Assembly: GCF_003480915.1 (NCBI RefSeq)
Contig: NZ_QUKD01000001.1
Coordinates: 682,001-746,000, forward strand
Direction of reading: 5' to 3'
Length of the DNA: 64,000 bases
From: Parabacteroides sp. TM07-1AC
GTDB lineage: Bacteria; Bacteroidota; Bacteroidia; Bacteroidales; Tannerellaceae
Every line of letters begins with the position of its first letter. Position 1 is the first letter of the stretch. Of the stretch, positions 16,626-22,865 are shown in pieces. Below the pieces are notes generated by a model. It worked only from the letters and a program-made list of their open reading frames with translations. It had not been told where the DNA came from and made no database searches. Both the position numbers and the translations under genes were made by a program.

Positions 16626-16687
16626 ACTTTTTTCATACGTCCCCCCTTTCTCTTTCAATCAGGTAATCTCCTATTTACCATTTTTAA

Positions 16688-17128
16688 TTATTCAATCACC
16701 GGTCTGTCATCATCCGGATTTTCTTCTTTCTTAGATTTCGTATCTTCATCCTCTTCAAACTTCACGATCTCACTCATCCAGCGCAGACTGGTACCCGGCG
16801 AGAATATCACCCGTGCCTTTTTTATCAGGGAAGCATTGAAAGCATCCGCCGTCTCCGCACCTTTCGAACGAATCGAAAGACGAAAACTACCGAACTCACC
16901 CACCTGTACAATACTACCCGAACGAAGCTCCAGGCTCATCACCCAGTTCAACGAATCGAGTATTGCCTTCACATCAGCACTCGACATCGCCGAGCGGCTG
17001 GAGATCAATTCACACAACTTATCCATATCGCAATAGTTCGACGACCGCGCCATCGCATAAGTCTTCACCTTGTCCTTATCGTCACCGCTAAGAACCTTGC
17101 GCTGCACCTTTCTAAATTTCAGTGTCAT
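16688..17128 (-). CDS. HU-HIG family DNA-binding protein, copy B
   Basis: The 146-residue protein is identical to copy A over the HU body and differs only in the acidic tail (KSKKEENPDDDRPVIE). It is one of three tandem copies. No lysis-type genes follow it; the next feature downstream is the remnant region of unit A. Whether all copies are expressed is unknown. The near identity of copies points to recent duplication or gene conversion. Confidence 0.87.
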   Translation of the reverse strand: MTLKFRKVQRKVLSGDDKDKVKTYAMARSSNYCDMDKLCELISSRSAMSSADVKAILDSLNWVMSLELRSGSIVQVGEFGSFRLSIRSKGAETADAFNASLIKKARVIFSPGTSLRWMSEIVKFEEDEDTKSKKEENPDDDRPVIE

Positions 17129-17402
17129 AGCTTTTTTGTTTTAATAATTAATACTACTGTTTCCAGGGGAACGATACAAAGGTATAGGTAGGTATATATG
17201 CAAAGATCGGTGCGAGAGTCTCATGTAAAACAGTATATAATAAGACTTTAGAAACATTCAAAATCTTAAAATACCATTTTTCGCGAACCATCACACCGAT
17301 GGATTCAGGCTCTTATTTAACGTTTATCAGGAAAATAATGATTATTCCGCAGGAATCTCCAGAATGGATTTAATTTATTTATAACTTCCAATAACATTCT
17401 TA

Positions 17403-17459
17403 ATACCCTTTCGGGTACTCTTTTTAATATAATCACGAAATAAATACCCGAAAGGGTAT
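17403..17459. repeat. Inverted repeat with 15-bp arms (unit B)
   Basis: Exact copy of 16332-16388 shifted by one 1071-bp period; left arm starts at 17403. Exact right-arm end was placed by the shift from unit A. Confidence 0.7.
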
Positions 17460-17525
17460 CGAATAATTAAAAATATAAGTCAATATATCTTCCCCCACTT
17501 AAAGGGAATTCATTTTCCTGCAAAG

Positions 17526-17641
17526 AATGTACACCTGGGATAGTGATAATCTTCTTACGGTCGATTGGCTATTCCACATCCCGTTCTATCACATCAAACA
17601 GGATTTCACTTTGCTTAATATTTGAGAACCTCTTTCCTCAT
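17526..17641 (-). pseudogene. Decayed DUF4143-type ATPase start (unit B)
   Basis: Exact copy of 16455-16570 including the 11-nt deletion. The frame is broken after seven codons. Confidence 0.65.
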
Positions 17642-17646
17642 AAGTA

Positions 17647-17696
17647 TTCCTTTATTTTAGGACAAAAAAAGCATTTTCTTTCCTAAAATAAAGGAA
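17647..17696 (-). repeat. Inverted repeat upstream of ATPase remnant (unit B)
   Basis: Exact copy of 16576-16625, 1071 bp away. Confidence 0.85.
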
Positions 17697-17758
17697 ACTT
17701 TTTTCATACGTCCCCCCTTTCTCTTTCAATCAGGTAATCTCCTATTTACCATTTTTAA

Positions 17759-18199
17759 TTATTCAATCACCGGTCTGTCATCATCCGGATTTTCTTCTTT
17801 CTTAGATTTCGTATCTTCATCCTCTTCAAACTTCACGATCTCACTCATCCAGCGCAGACTGGTACCCGGCGAGAATATCACCCGTGCCTTTTTTATCAGG
17901 GAAGCATTGAAAGCATCCGCCGTCTCCGCTCCTTTCGAACGAATCGAAAGACGAAAACTACCGAACTCACCCACCTGTACAATACTACCCGAGCGAAGCT
18001 CCAGGCTCATCGCCCAATTTAACGAATCGAGTATTGCCTTCACATCAGCACTCGACATCGCCGAGCGGCTGGAGATCAATTCACACAACTTATCCATATC
18101 GCAATAGTTCGACGACCGCGCCATCGCATAAGTCTTCACCTTGTCCTTATCGTCACCGCTAAGAACCTTGCGCTGCACCTTTCTAAATTTCAGTGTCAT
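17759..18199 (-). CDS. HU-HIG family DNA-binding protein, copy C
   Basis: The 146-residue protein differs from copy B by a single visible substitution (NWVM to NWAM) plus silent changes. It is the most upstream of the three copies in the direction of transcription. Family and inferred role are as for copy A: a dimeric HU-like DNA-binding protein with an acidic C-terminal tail. Confidence 0.87.
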   Translation of the reverse strand: MTLKFRKVQRKVLSGDDKDKVKTYAMARSSNYCDMDKLCELISSRSAMSSADVKAILDSLNWAMSLELRSGSIVQVGEFGSFRLSIRSKGAETADAFNASLIKKARVIFSPGTSLRWMSEIVKFEEDEDTKSKKEENPDDDRPVIE

Positions 18200-18959
18200 A
18201 GCTTTTTTGTTTTAATAATTAATACTACTGTTTCCAGGGGAACGATACAAAGGTATAGGTAGGTATATATGCAAAGATCGGTGCGAGAGTCTCATGTAAA
18301 ACAGTATATAATAAGACTTTAGAAACATTCAAAATCTTAAAATACCATTTTTCGCGAACCATCACACCGATGGATTCAGGTTCTTATTTAAAGTTTATCA
18401 AGGAAATAATGATTTTTACGCTGGAATCTCCGGAACGGATTTAATTTATTTACAACATCCAATAACATTCTTAATACCCTTTCAGGTACTCTTTTTAATA
18501 TAATCACAAAATAAATACCCGAAAGGGTATCGAATAATTGAATATAAGTCAATATATCTTCCCCACTTAAAGGGTATTCATTTTCCCGCAAAGAATCGAT
18601 CTCTAAAACCAATCATCTTACAGCAACAATTTCCATCAAGGTGGATTTACGACAACGACGTACGCCGGGGATAATGATAATCTTCTTACGGTCGATTGGC
18701 TATTTCACATCCCGTTCTATCACATCAAACGGGATTTCACTTTACTTAATAGCAATCAGCGATTTAATAACCTCTTTCCTCATAAATCTTCCTTTATTTT
18801 AGGATAAAAAACTTTGTTTCCTAAATTACAGGAAGTTAGTATTATTTAACTCTTTCGGAGATTAGCAGACACATTCTCCGCATACTATGCAGCTAATATA
18901 GACATTAATCTCCGCAAACAATCACATTACAAGTTCATAATTAATGCTTCTTCCACCTT
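18200..18959. other. Spacer of unit C and flank: most complete ATPase remnant
   Basis: No intact gene is seen. It contains the diverged palindrome 18474-18530, remnant 18613-18783, and a mutated TTCCTTTATTTTAGGA palindrome (about 18789-18835). An open frame at 18388-18612 runs through the palindrome and starts at TTG; it is judged a by-product of decay. Confidence 0.65.
18613..18783 (-). pseudogene. DUF4143-type ATPase N-terminal pseudogene with degenerate Walker A
   Basis: Reading one frame from ATG 18783-18781 gives MRKEVIKSLIAIK, stop, SEIPFDVIERDVK, stop, then PIDRKKIIIIPGVRRCRKST and LMEIVAVR. The GVRRCRKST run is a Walker A (GVRRCGKST) with the glycine before lysine mutated to arginine. 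Two in-frame stops and loss of everything after residue ~57 make this a clear pseudogene. It shows what the shorter remnants at 12732, 16455 and 17526 once were. Confidence 0.8.
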
Positions 18960-19302
18960 CATCTGTTTTTACGTAACACACCTTTTGTCATCAAATTCTG
19001 TATATCACGAAAGCCGTATCAGCAGAACATTTTGTAATCTTACCCCATTTAGAAGAGGTTAATTTTCCATCAAAACCATCCCAAAGCAAATTCACCATTC
19101 TTATTTGCCGTTCATTCATGGAGATTAACCGATACTTATCCCAGAAATCAGCTTTCTGTAAAACCGTACTGATTGATTTTACAGTATTGACCAATGCCGT
19201 TTCCAAACAATCAAGAAACCACTCAAGCCACCCTGTTATAGCCAAGCCTCCTTTTTGTGTTCTCTCCAATATCTCAATCTTCGTTTTCAATCTTCTTGCC
19301 AT
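18960..19302 (-). pseudogene. Fic family protein, C-terminal fragment with frameshift
   Basis: The 103-codon open frame from 19302 matches the end of Fic/DUF4172-type proteins: TQKGGLAITGWLEWFLDCL, then FWDKYRLISMNERQIRMVNL, then DGKLTSSKWGKITKCSADTA, the winged-helix tail. The N-terminal FIC domain with HPFxxGNGR is absent. After SADTAF the family's RDIQNLMTKGVLRK continues in another frame (to ~18960), so a frameshift ends the frame early at 18991. It is a dead fragment lying next to the ParA-SIR2 pair. Confidence 0.75.
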
Positions 19303-19605
19303 CTTAAGAACGGATTAATTCTCTGCTTCCATTTTTTACAGTTAGATTCATTTTAACTATCTCATACTCATCATTTCATTATAGGTAAAGTTGTTACATA
19401 TCCCCTTTTTGCTAATCAAATTCGAACTAAATTTCTTATCATTTATTTGCAAATGTCTAAAAATTTTACGAATATTGCATACGATAATTGTGAATCAGAA
19501 GATTGAATACTTTTAATTCTCAAAACATTAACAATAAATACTACTTATTCAATATTAATATTTTAATTTCACTAGTAGGTCATTAAAGATAAATTCATAT
19601 AGATT
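19303..19605. other. AT-rich intergenic stretch upstream of parA-SIR2 pair
   Basis: Strongly AT-rich. I see no gene, and no convincing -33/-7 pair could be assigned. The ParA-SIR2 promoter must lie here because the Fic fragment upstream is on the other strand. Confidence 0.5.
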
Positions 19606-20631
19606 ATGGTTTCAATTGCTATTTTCAACAACAAAGGTGGTGTCGGAAAAACCACACTTATTTGTAATCTTGCATCATATTTGAAAATGAAAGAGAATAA
19701 GAAAGTGTTAGTTATAGATGCAGATCCTCAGTGTAATGCTTCTATTTATGTAACAGATGAGAATGATTTAGAAAAAGTATACTCCAATACAAAAACAAAA
19801 ACCATATATGATATTATAAGACCTTTACAGCGTGGTAGTGATTATATTGAAAGTAGTAATATACCTATTATTCATAACGAGTGGTTTGGGTTTGATATTA
19901 TTCTCGGAGATACTCGATTGTCTTTAGCTGAAGATTTTTTAAGTTCAGACTGGATAGATGGACAAGGAGGGAATCCTAGAGGTCTAAAAACTACATTTCT
20001 CTTCAAGGATTTATTACAGAAGCTGGAAAGTATGTATGACTATATTTTCTTCGATGTAGGTCCCTCATTAGGGGCAATCAATCGTAGTGTTTTACTTTCT
20101 TGTGATTATTTTATTATACCTATGTCTTCTGATATATTTAGCTTAAAAGCTATTGATAACATATCAGAATCACTCAATAAATGGAAACAATTTGTAGATG
20201 ATGGATTGAATAAGTATCAGAATTCTTTTGATAATGAACCATATACTATTGGAGGCAAAAATGTAAATGTTAAAATAAGTTTTCTAGGCTATATATATCA
20301 GCAATATGTAACAAAGACTACTAAAGAAGGAGTTAAGCGACCAGTAAAAGCATATGATAATATCATCAAGAAAATGAATAAAACGCTATCATCTAAATTA
20401 GAAAAATTTTACACACCATCTCTTTCCGAAGATGATTTACTTATAGGAGAAATACCTACACTTAATAGCTTAATTCCATTATCTCAAATTGCCCATAAGC
20501 CAATTTTTAATCTTACAGGAACTGATGGAGTGGTTGGTGCACATTTTTCAAAAGTGAAAGAATATGAAAGAGTTGTGAAATCTATTTCCGATAAAATTAA
20601 AAGAAATCTGAATGCTTATGAAATGGCCTAA
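19606..20631 (+). CDS. ParA-family ATPase (partner of SIR2 protein)
   Basis: The 341-residue protein is a ParA/MinD-type P-loop ATPase. It has the deviant Walker A NNKGGVGKTT (8-17), VLVIDADPQCNAS as the A' motif (Asp38/Asp40), and Walker B YIFFDVGPSL (Asp150). No ParB gene or parS-like cluster is nearby, so chromosome partition is unlikely. The gene overlaps the following SIR2 gene by ~14-20 nt, so the two are translationally linked. Both are visibly more AT-rich than flanking housekeeping genes. I infer a role as sensor or regulator in a two-gene defence system. Confidence 0.88.
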   Translation: MVSIAIFNNKGGVGKTTLICNLASYLKMKENKKVLVIDADPQCNASIYVTDENDLEKVYSNTKTKTIYDIIRPLQRGSDYIESSNIPIIHNEWFGFDIILGDTRLSLAEDFLSSDWIDGQGGNPRGLKTTFLFKDLLQKLESMYDYIFFDVGPSLGAINRSVLLSCDYFIIPMSSDIFSLKAIDNISESLNKWKQFVDDGLNKYQNSFDNEPYTIGGKNVNVKISFLGYIYQQYVTKTTKEGVKRPVKAYDNIIKKMNKTLSSKLEKFYTPSLSEDDLLIGEIPTLNSLIPLSQIAHKPIFNLTGTDGVVGAHFSKVKEYERVVKSISDKIKRNLNAYEMA

Positions 20632-21487
20632 TCAATTAGTAAATTGTATAGCACGTAATAAAAGTGTCTTATTTCTGGGAGCAGGATTGTCTATGAATTC
20701 CACAGATAATTTTGGAACTCATCCTAAAGATTGGAAAGGCTTTCTCATAAGTGGGTCGAACACACTAGATAACCTTCGTGATAAGAAATTGATAAAAAAG
20801 GAGATAGAAAATGGAGATTATCTGCTTGCTTGTGAATTGTTAAAAAAATCATTAGGAGACAATGATTTTATAGAATTACTTAAAAATGAATTTGAACGTC
20901 CACATTTTCGTGAAGCTGAAATACATAAGGACATTTTTAAGCTAAATCAAAGAATAATTATAACACCAAACTTTGACAAAATTTATGATTCTTATGCTGC
21001 ACATGAATCAAACGGAACAGTACATATAAAAAAATATGATGAAGAAGCTGATATTGCAGATGGTTTGAGAAGACATGATATGTTAGTTATAAAAATGCAT
21101 GGTACCATAGACGCTCCTCAAAAAGTTATTTTTACACAAAAAGATTATGCTATTGCAAGAACTAACAATGCTAAATTTTATAAAATAATGGAAGCTTTAC
21201 TAATGACGCATACATTCATTTTTATTGGTGCTGGCATTAATGATCCTGATGTTCGTTTGCTTCTTGAAAACTATTCAACTATGTTTCATACTACTATACC
21301 TCATTTTTTTATTACCACTAAAGAAAATATTAAAAATAAAGAGGATGTTTACTCCGAAATTTTCAATTTAAAGTTTTTAACTTACGACAACAGGGATTAT
21401 CATAAGGAATTATCTGATTCTATTCATGCATTGGTAAATTTAGTGGAAGAAGAAAAAACAAAAATAGCTGCAAGCCAAAATTGGTAA
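20612..21487 (+). CDS. SIR2-like domain protein (probable NADase effector)
   Basis: The 291-residue protein has the SIR2-like Rossmann fold: nucleotide loop VLFLGAGLS (19-27), the NAD-site ITPNFDKIY (Asn120, Asp122), catalytic His163 in VIKMHGTID, and FIFIGAGINDPDVRLLLE near the end. This pattern is typical of prokaryotic SIR2 effectors that deplete NAD+ during phage defence (ThsA, DSR and SIR2-HerA classes) rather than of protein deacetylases, since the zinc-binding cysteines are missing. A second ATG at 20618 is equally possible. It overlaps the ParA gene. Confidence 0.85.
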   Translation: MLMKWPNQLVNCIARNKSVLFLGAGLSMNSTDNFGTHPKDWKGFLISGSNTLDNLRDKKLIKKEIENGDYLLACELLKKSLGDNDFIELLKNEFERPHFREAEIHKDIFKLNQRIIITPNFDKIYDSYAAHESNGTVHIKKYDEEADIADGLRRHDMLVIKMHGTIDAPQKVIFTQKDYAIARTNNAKFYKIMEALLMTHTFIFIGAGINDPDVRLLLENYSTMFHTTIPHFFITTKENIKNKEDVYSEIFNLKFLTYDNRDYHKELSDSIHALVNLVEEEKTKIAASQNW

Positions 21488-21953
21488 CCTTTAAGTATCA
21501 TCATAGTTCTACTTCATCCATCCTAATCTTCGTCTAAGAAGTTTAATTGATATTTTCCCTTTTTACCTGCGTAAGCACAAACTCTCATTCACAGCCTTGA
21601 TTGACTTTGACAGAGATATTAACACCGTGGATACCCCCCAATACGGAATAAAGGCTCATTTTCTCCATCCGAAAACCGTCACTCTCACAAGTTCAGGCAA
21701 CTGTTTTTCGAACTACAGCCTAACCTAAAGAAACATTCCGTCTACCAACCAGGCATAAAAAACCAGTTGGCAGACGGGACAATTCTTTTATACAGTCATG
21801 CAAAGCTGTTGCTTTTTATTTATAAGCCGATTAAAAGTTTTCATTTACATAATACTACAAAACTCTAATTACTATCATCTACCTTACCAACACTAGTGCC
21901 GCTTCATTGACAATATCTTTCTAGCCGATATACCAGATGAATCCATCTCTCAT
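21488..21953. other. Degenerate non-coding stretch with one hairpin
   Basis: No open gene is present. Short runs in shifting frames look like decayed coding sequence but match nothing I can name. A 12-bp stem with one mismatch (CCGTCTACCAAC, 21738-21749, with its partner ending 21777) encloses a T/A-rich loop; it may be a terminator for the SIR2 gene or a mobile-element trace. Confidence 0.45.
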
Positions 21954-22442
21954 TTAATATCCCCCGCAATACTCCACCACCCTCATCTTCCCCGCCAACA
22001 CCAGCACCTCTTCACTAGTAATCCCCCCTTTACTGATATGCCCAGCCAGCGTACCTATCTTACCACAAACCTGAAAACAAATCAGGACAGACATCGCAAT
22101 ATGGTTTATAGAAGTTTGCGCACTCCGTTCAACAACTTCAGTCAAATGCAGCATACGGATAAACAAAACAGGAAACCTGAGTGGACAACGCAGACAGGCC
22201 ATTACCGTTCTTTGTTGCATAAAGTCTACGTATGACTGCCGATCATGGACGATGACTTCTTCGATGAACTTCTGGTGTTTTTTAGGCAAGGTTGACCATA
22301 CGGTAAATGCAATTTTGTAAATCTTTTCACGTAAATGGTTACGACCTTCCTTCGACATTTTATCAAGGCTACGGTTAAACTCGTTCACTTCCGGCACTTT
22401 TCCATTAAGGAATAATGCCTCTAATTTGTTTTGTTTCTTCAT
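21954..22442 (-). CDS. Hypothetical protein downstream of HU gene
   Basis: The 162-residue protein is not recognised. The first ~75 residues are charged and helical (MSKEGRNHLREKIYKIAF, LPKKHQKFIEEVIVHDRQSY). The middle is more hydrophobic and cysteine-containing (ACLRCPLRFPVLFIRM, MSVLICFQVCGKIG). The last ~30 residues (SKGGITSEEVLVLAGKMRVVEY) look like a compact helical end. No signal peptide or catalytic motif is evident. It lies 107 nt after the HU gene on the same strand, possibly in the same transcript. Confidence 0.55.
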   Translation of the reverse strand: MKKQNKLEALFLNGKVPEVNEFNRSLDKMSKEGRNHLREKIYKIAFTVWSTLPKKHQKFIEEVIVHDRQSYVDFMQQRTVMACLRCPLRFPVLFIRMLHLTEVVERSAQTSINHIAMSVLICFQVCGKIGTLAGHISKGGITSEEVLVLAGKMRVVEYCGGY

Positions 22443-22484
22443 GATATATCCAATAGGCGTTAATAAATAATTGAGGGAAATCTA

Positions 22485-22545
22485 AAATAAAAGCAGGGAG
22501 ACACAAAGTCTTTTTTATATGGTTAACACTTGTACCTCCCTTTTG
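22485..22545 (-). terminator. Possible terminator downstream of HU gene
   Basis: On the minus strand an AGCAAAAGGGAG segment pairs loosely with CTCCCTGCT, followed by TTTTATTTTA. The loop is long (~35 nt), so confidence is low. Confidence 0.35.
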
Positions 22546-22549
22546 CTCT

Positions 22550-22828
22550 CTATTTGGATAGGTTCAAATCTCTAAGCAAAAACTTACCAGGTTTAAACTT
22601 CACACTCCTACGGGCCGGTATCTTACAGGAAATGCCGGTACGAGGGTTGCGACCTGTACGTTCAGCCTGTTCCCAGGCTTTGAAAGTACCGAAACCCTGA
22701 AGTACTATTTCATCCTCTTTTACCCTCTCTGTCAGTATTGCCTGAAAAGTATTGATAAACTTACGGGACTGTTTCTGCGAAATACCCATTTTCTCTGCTA
22801 ATTCGTTTACTAAATCTGCTTTGTTCAT
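22550..22828 (-). CDS. HU/IHF family DNA-binding protein
   Basis: The 92-residue protein is a standard single-domain HU/IHF. It has NKADLVNELAEKMGISQKQS, the GFGTFKAWEQAERTGRNPRTG segment entering the DNA-binding arm, and a basic C-terminal strand (ARRSVKFKPGKFL). It acts as a dimer that bends DNA. It is unrelated in detail to the HU-HIG copies at 15.6-18.2 kb. It sits between the accessory island and the pilus operon, 37 bp from the end of the operon's last gene. Confidence 0.93.
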   Translation of the reverse strand: MNKADLVNELAEKMGISQKQSRKFINTFQAILTERVKEDEIVLQGFGTFKAWEQAERTGRNPRTGISCKIPARRSVKFKPGKFLLRDLNLSK

Positions 22829-22865
22829 AATATGTTTTCTTTACGTGTTTAACTATATTCTTTCA

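Larger units (their letters stand above)
15560..16633. repeat. Tandem unit A (HU-HIG gene plus ATPase-remnant spacer), 1074 bp
   Basis: This is the first of three head-to-tail units. It comprises the HU-HIG gene, a spacer with two palindromes, and two decayed ATPase starts. Landmark CAT of the holin-like start codon recurs at 16634 and 17705, giving pitches of 1074 and 1071 bp. The left ~60 bp of unit A differ from B and C; the rest is nearly identical. Confidence 0.85.
16058..16687. other. Spacer of unit A: decayed ATPase starts and two palindromes
   Basis: No intact gene is present. On the minus strand are a decayed ATPase start (16455-16570) behind palindrome 16576-16625, and a second 26-codon fragment (16246-16326) behind palindrome 16332-16388. 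Both fragments end at stop codons. Confidence 0.7.
16634..17704. repeat. Tandem unit B, 1071 bp
   Basis: Nearly identical to unit C and, apart from its left end, to unit A. Only the first codons (ATGAAAAAA) of the holin-like gene remain at its left boundary before the sequence jumps into the next unit's palindrome, which marks the duplication junction. Confidence 0.85.
17129..17758. other. Spacer of unit B: decayed ATPase starts and two palindromes
   Basis: This is a near-exact copy of 16058-16687. It holds palindromes at 17403-17459+ (right arm to 17459-17469 area) and 17647-17696, and remnants at 17317-17397 and 17526-17641. No intact gene is seen. Confidence 0.7.
17705..18841. repeat. Tandem unit C with divergent, longer spacer
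   Basis: The unit matches unit B almost perfectly to about 18370. From there to 18841 it is a diverged and longer version of the same spacer. It keeps about 80 extra bases around 18590-18665 that are deleted in A and B, so this spacer is probably closest to the ancestral form. Confidence 0.8.

Noticed and set aside
14504-18199. Complete prophage
   Set aside because: No capsid, terminase, portal, tail or integrase genes; only lysis-like and HU genes are present.
18388-18612. 74-codon minus-strand frame in unit C
   Set aside because: It starts at TTG, reads through a palindrome, and joins two decayed fragments; the equivalents in units A and B are closed.
15560-18841. CRISPR-like array
   Set aside because: The repeats are ~1.07-kb gene-bearing tandem units, not short repeats with unique spacers.
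19606-20631. Plasmid or chromosome partition gene parA
   Set aside because: No ParB partner or parS cluster nearby; the overlapping gene is a SIR2-like effector.
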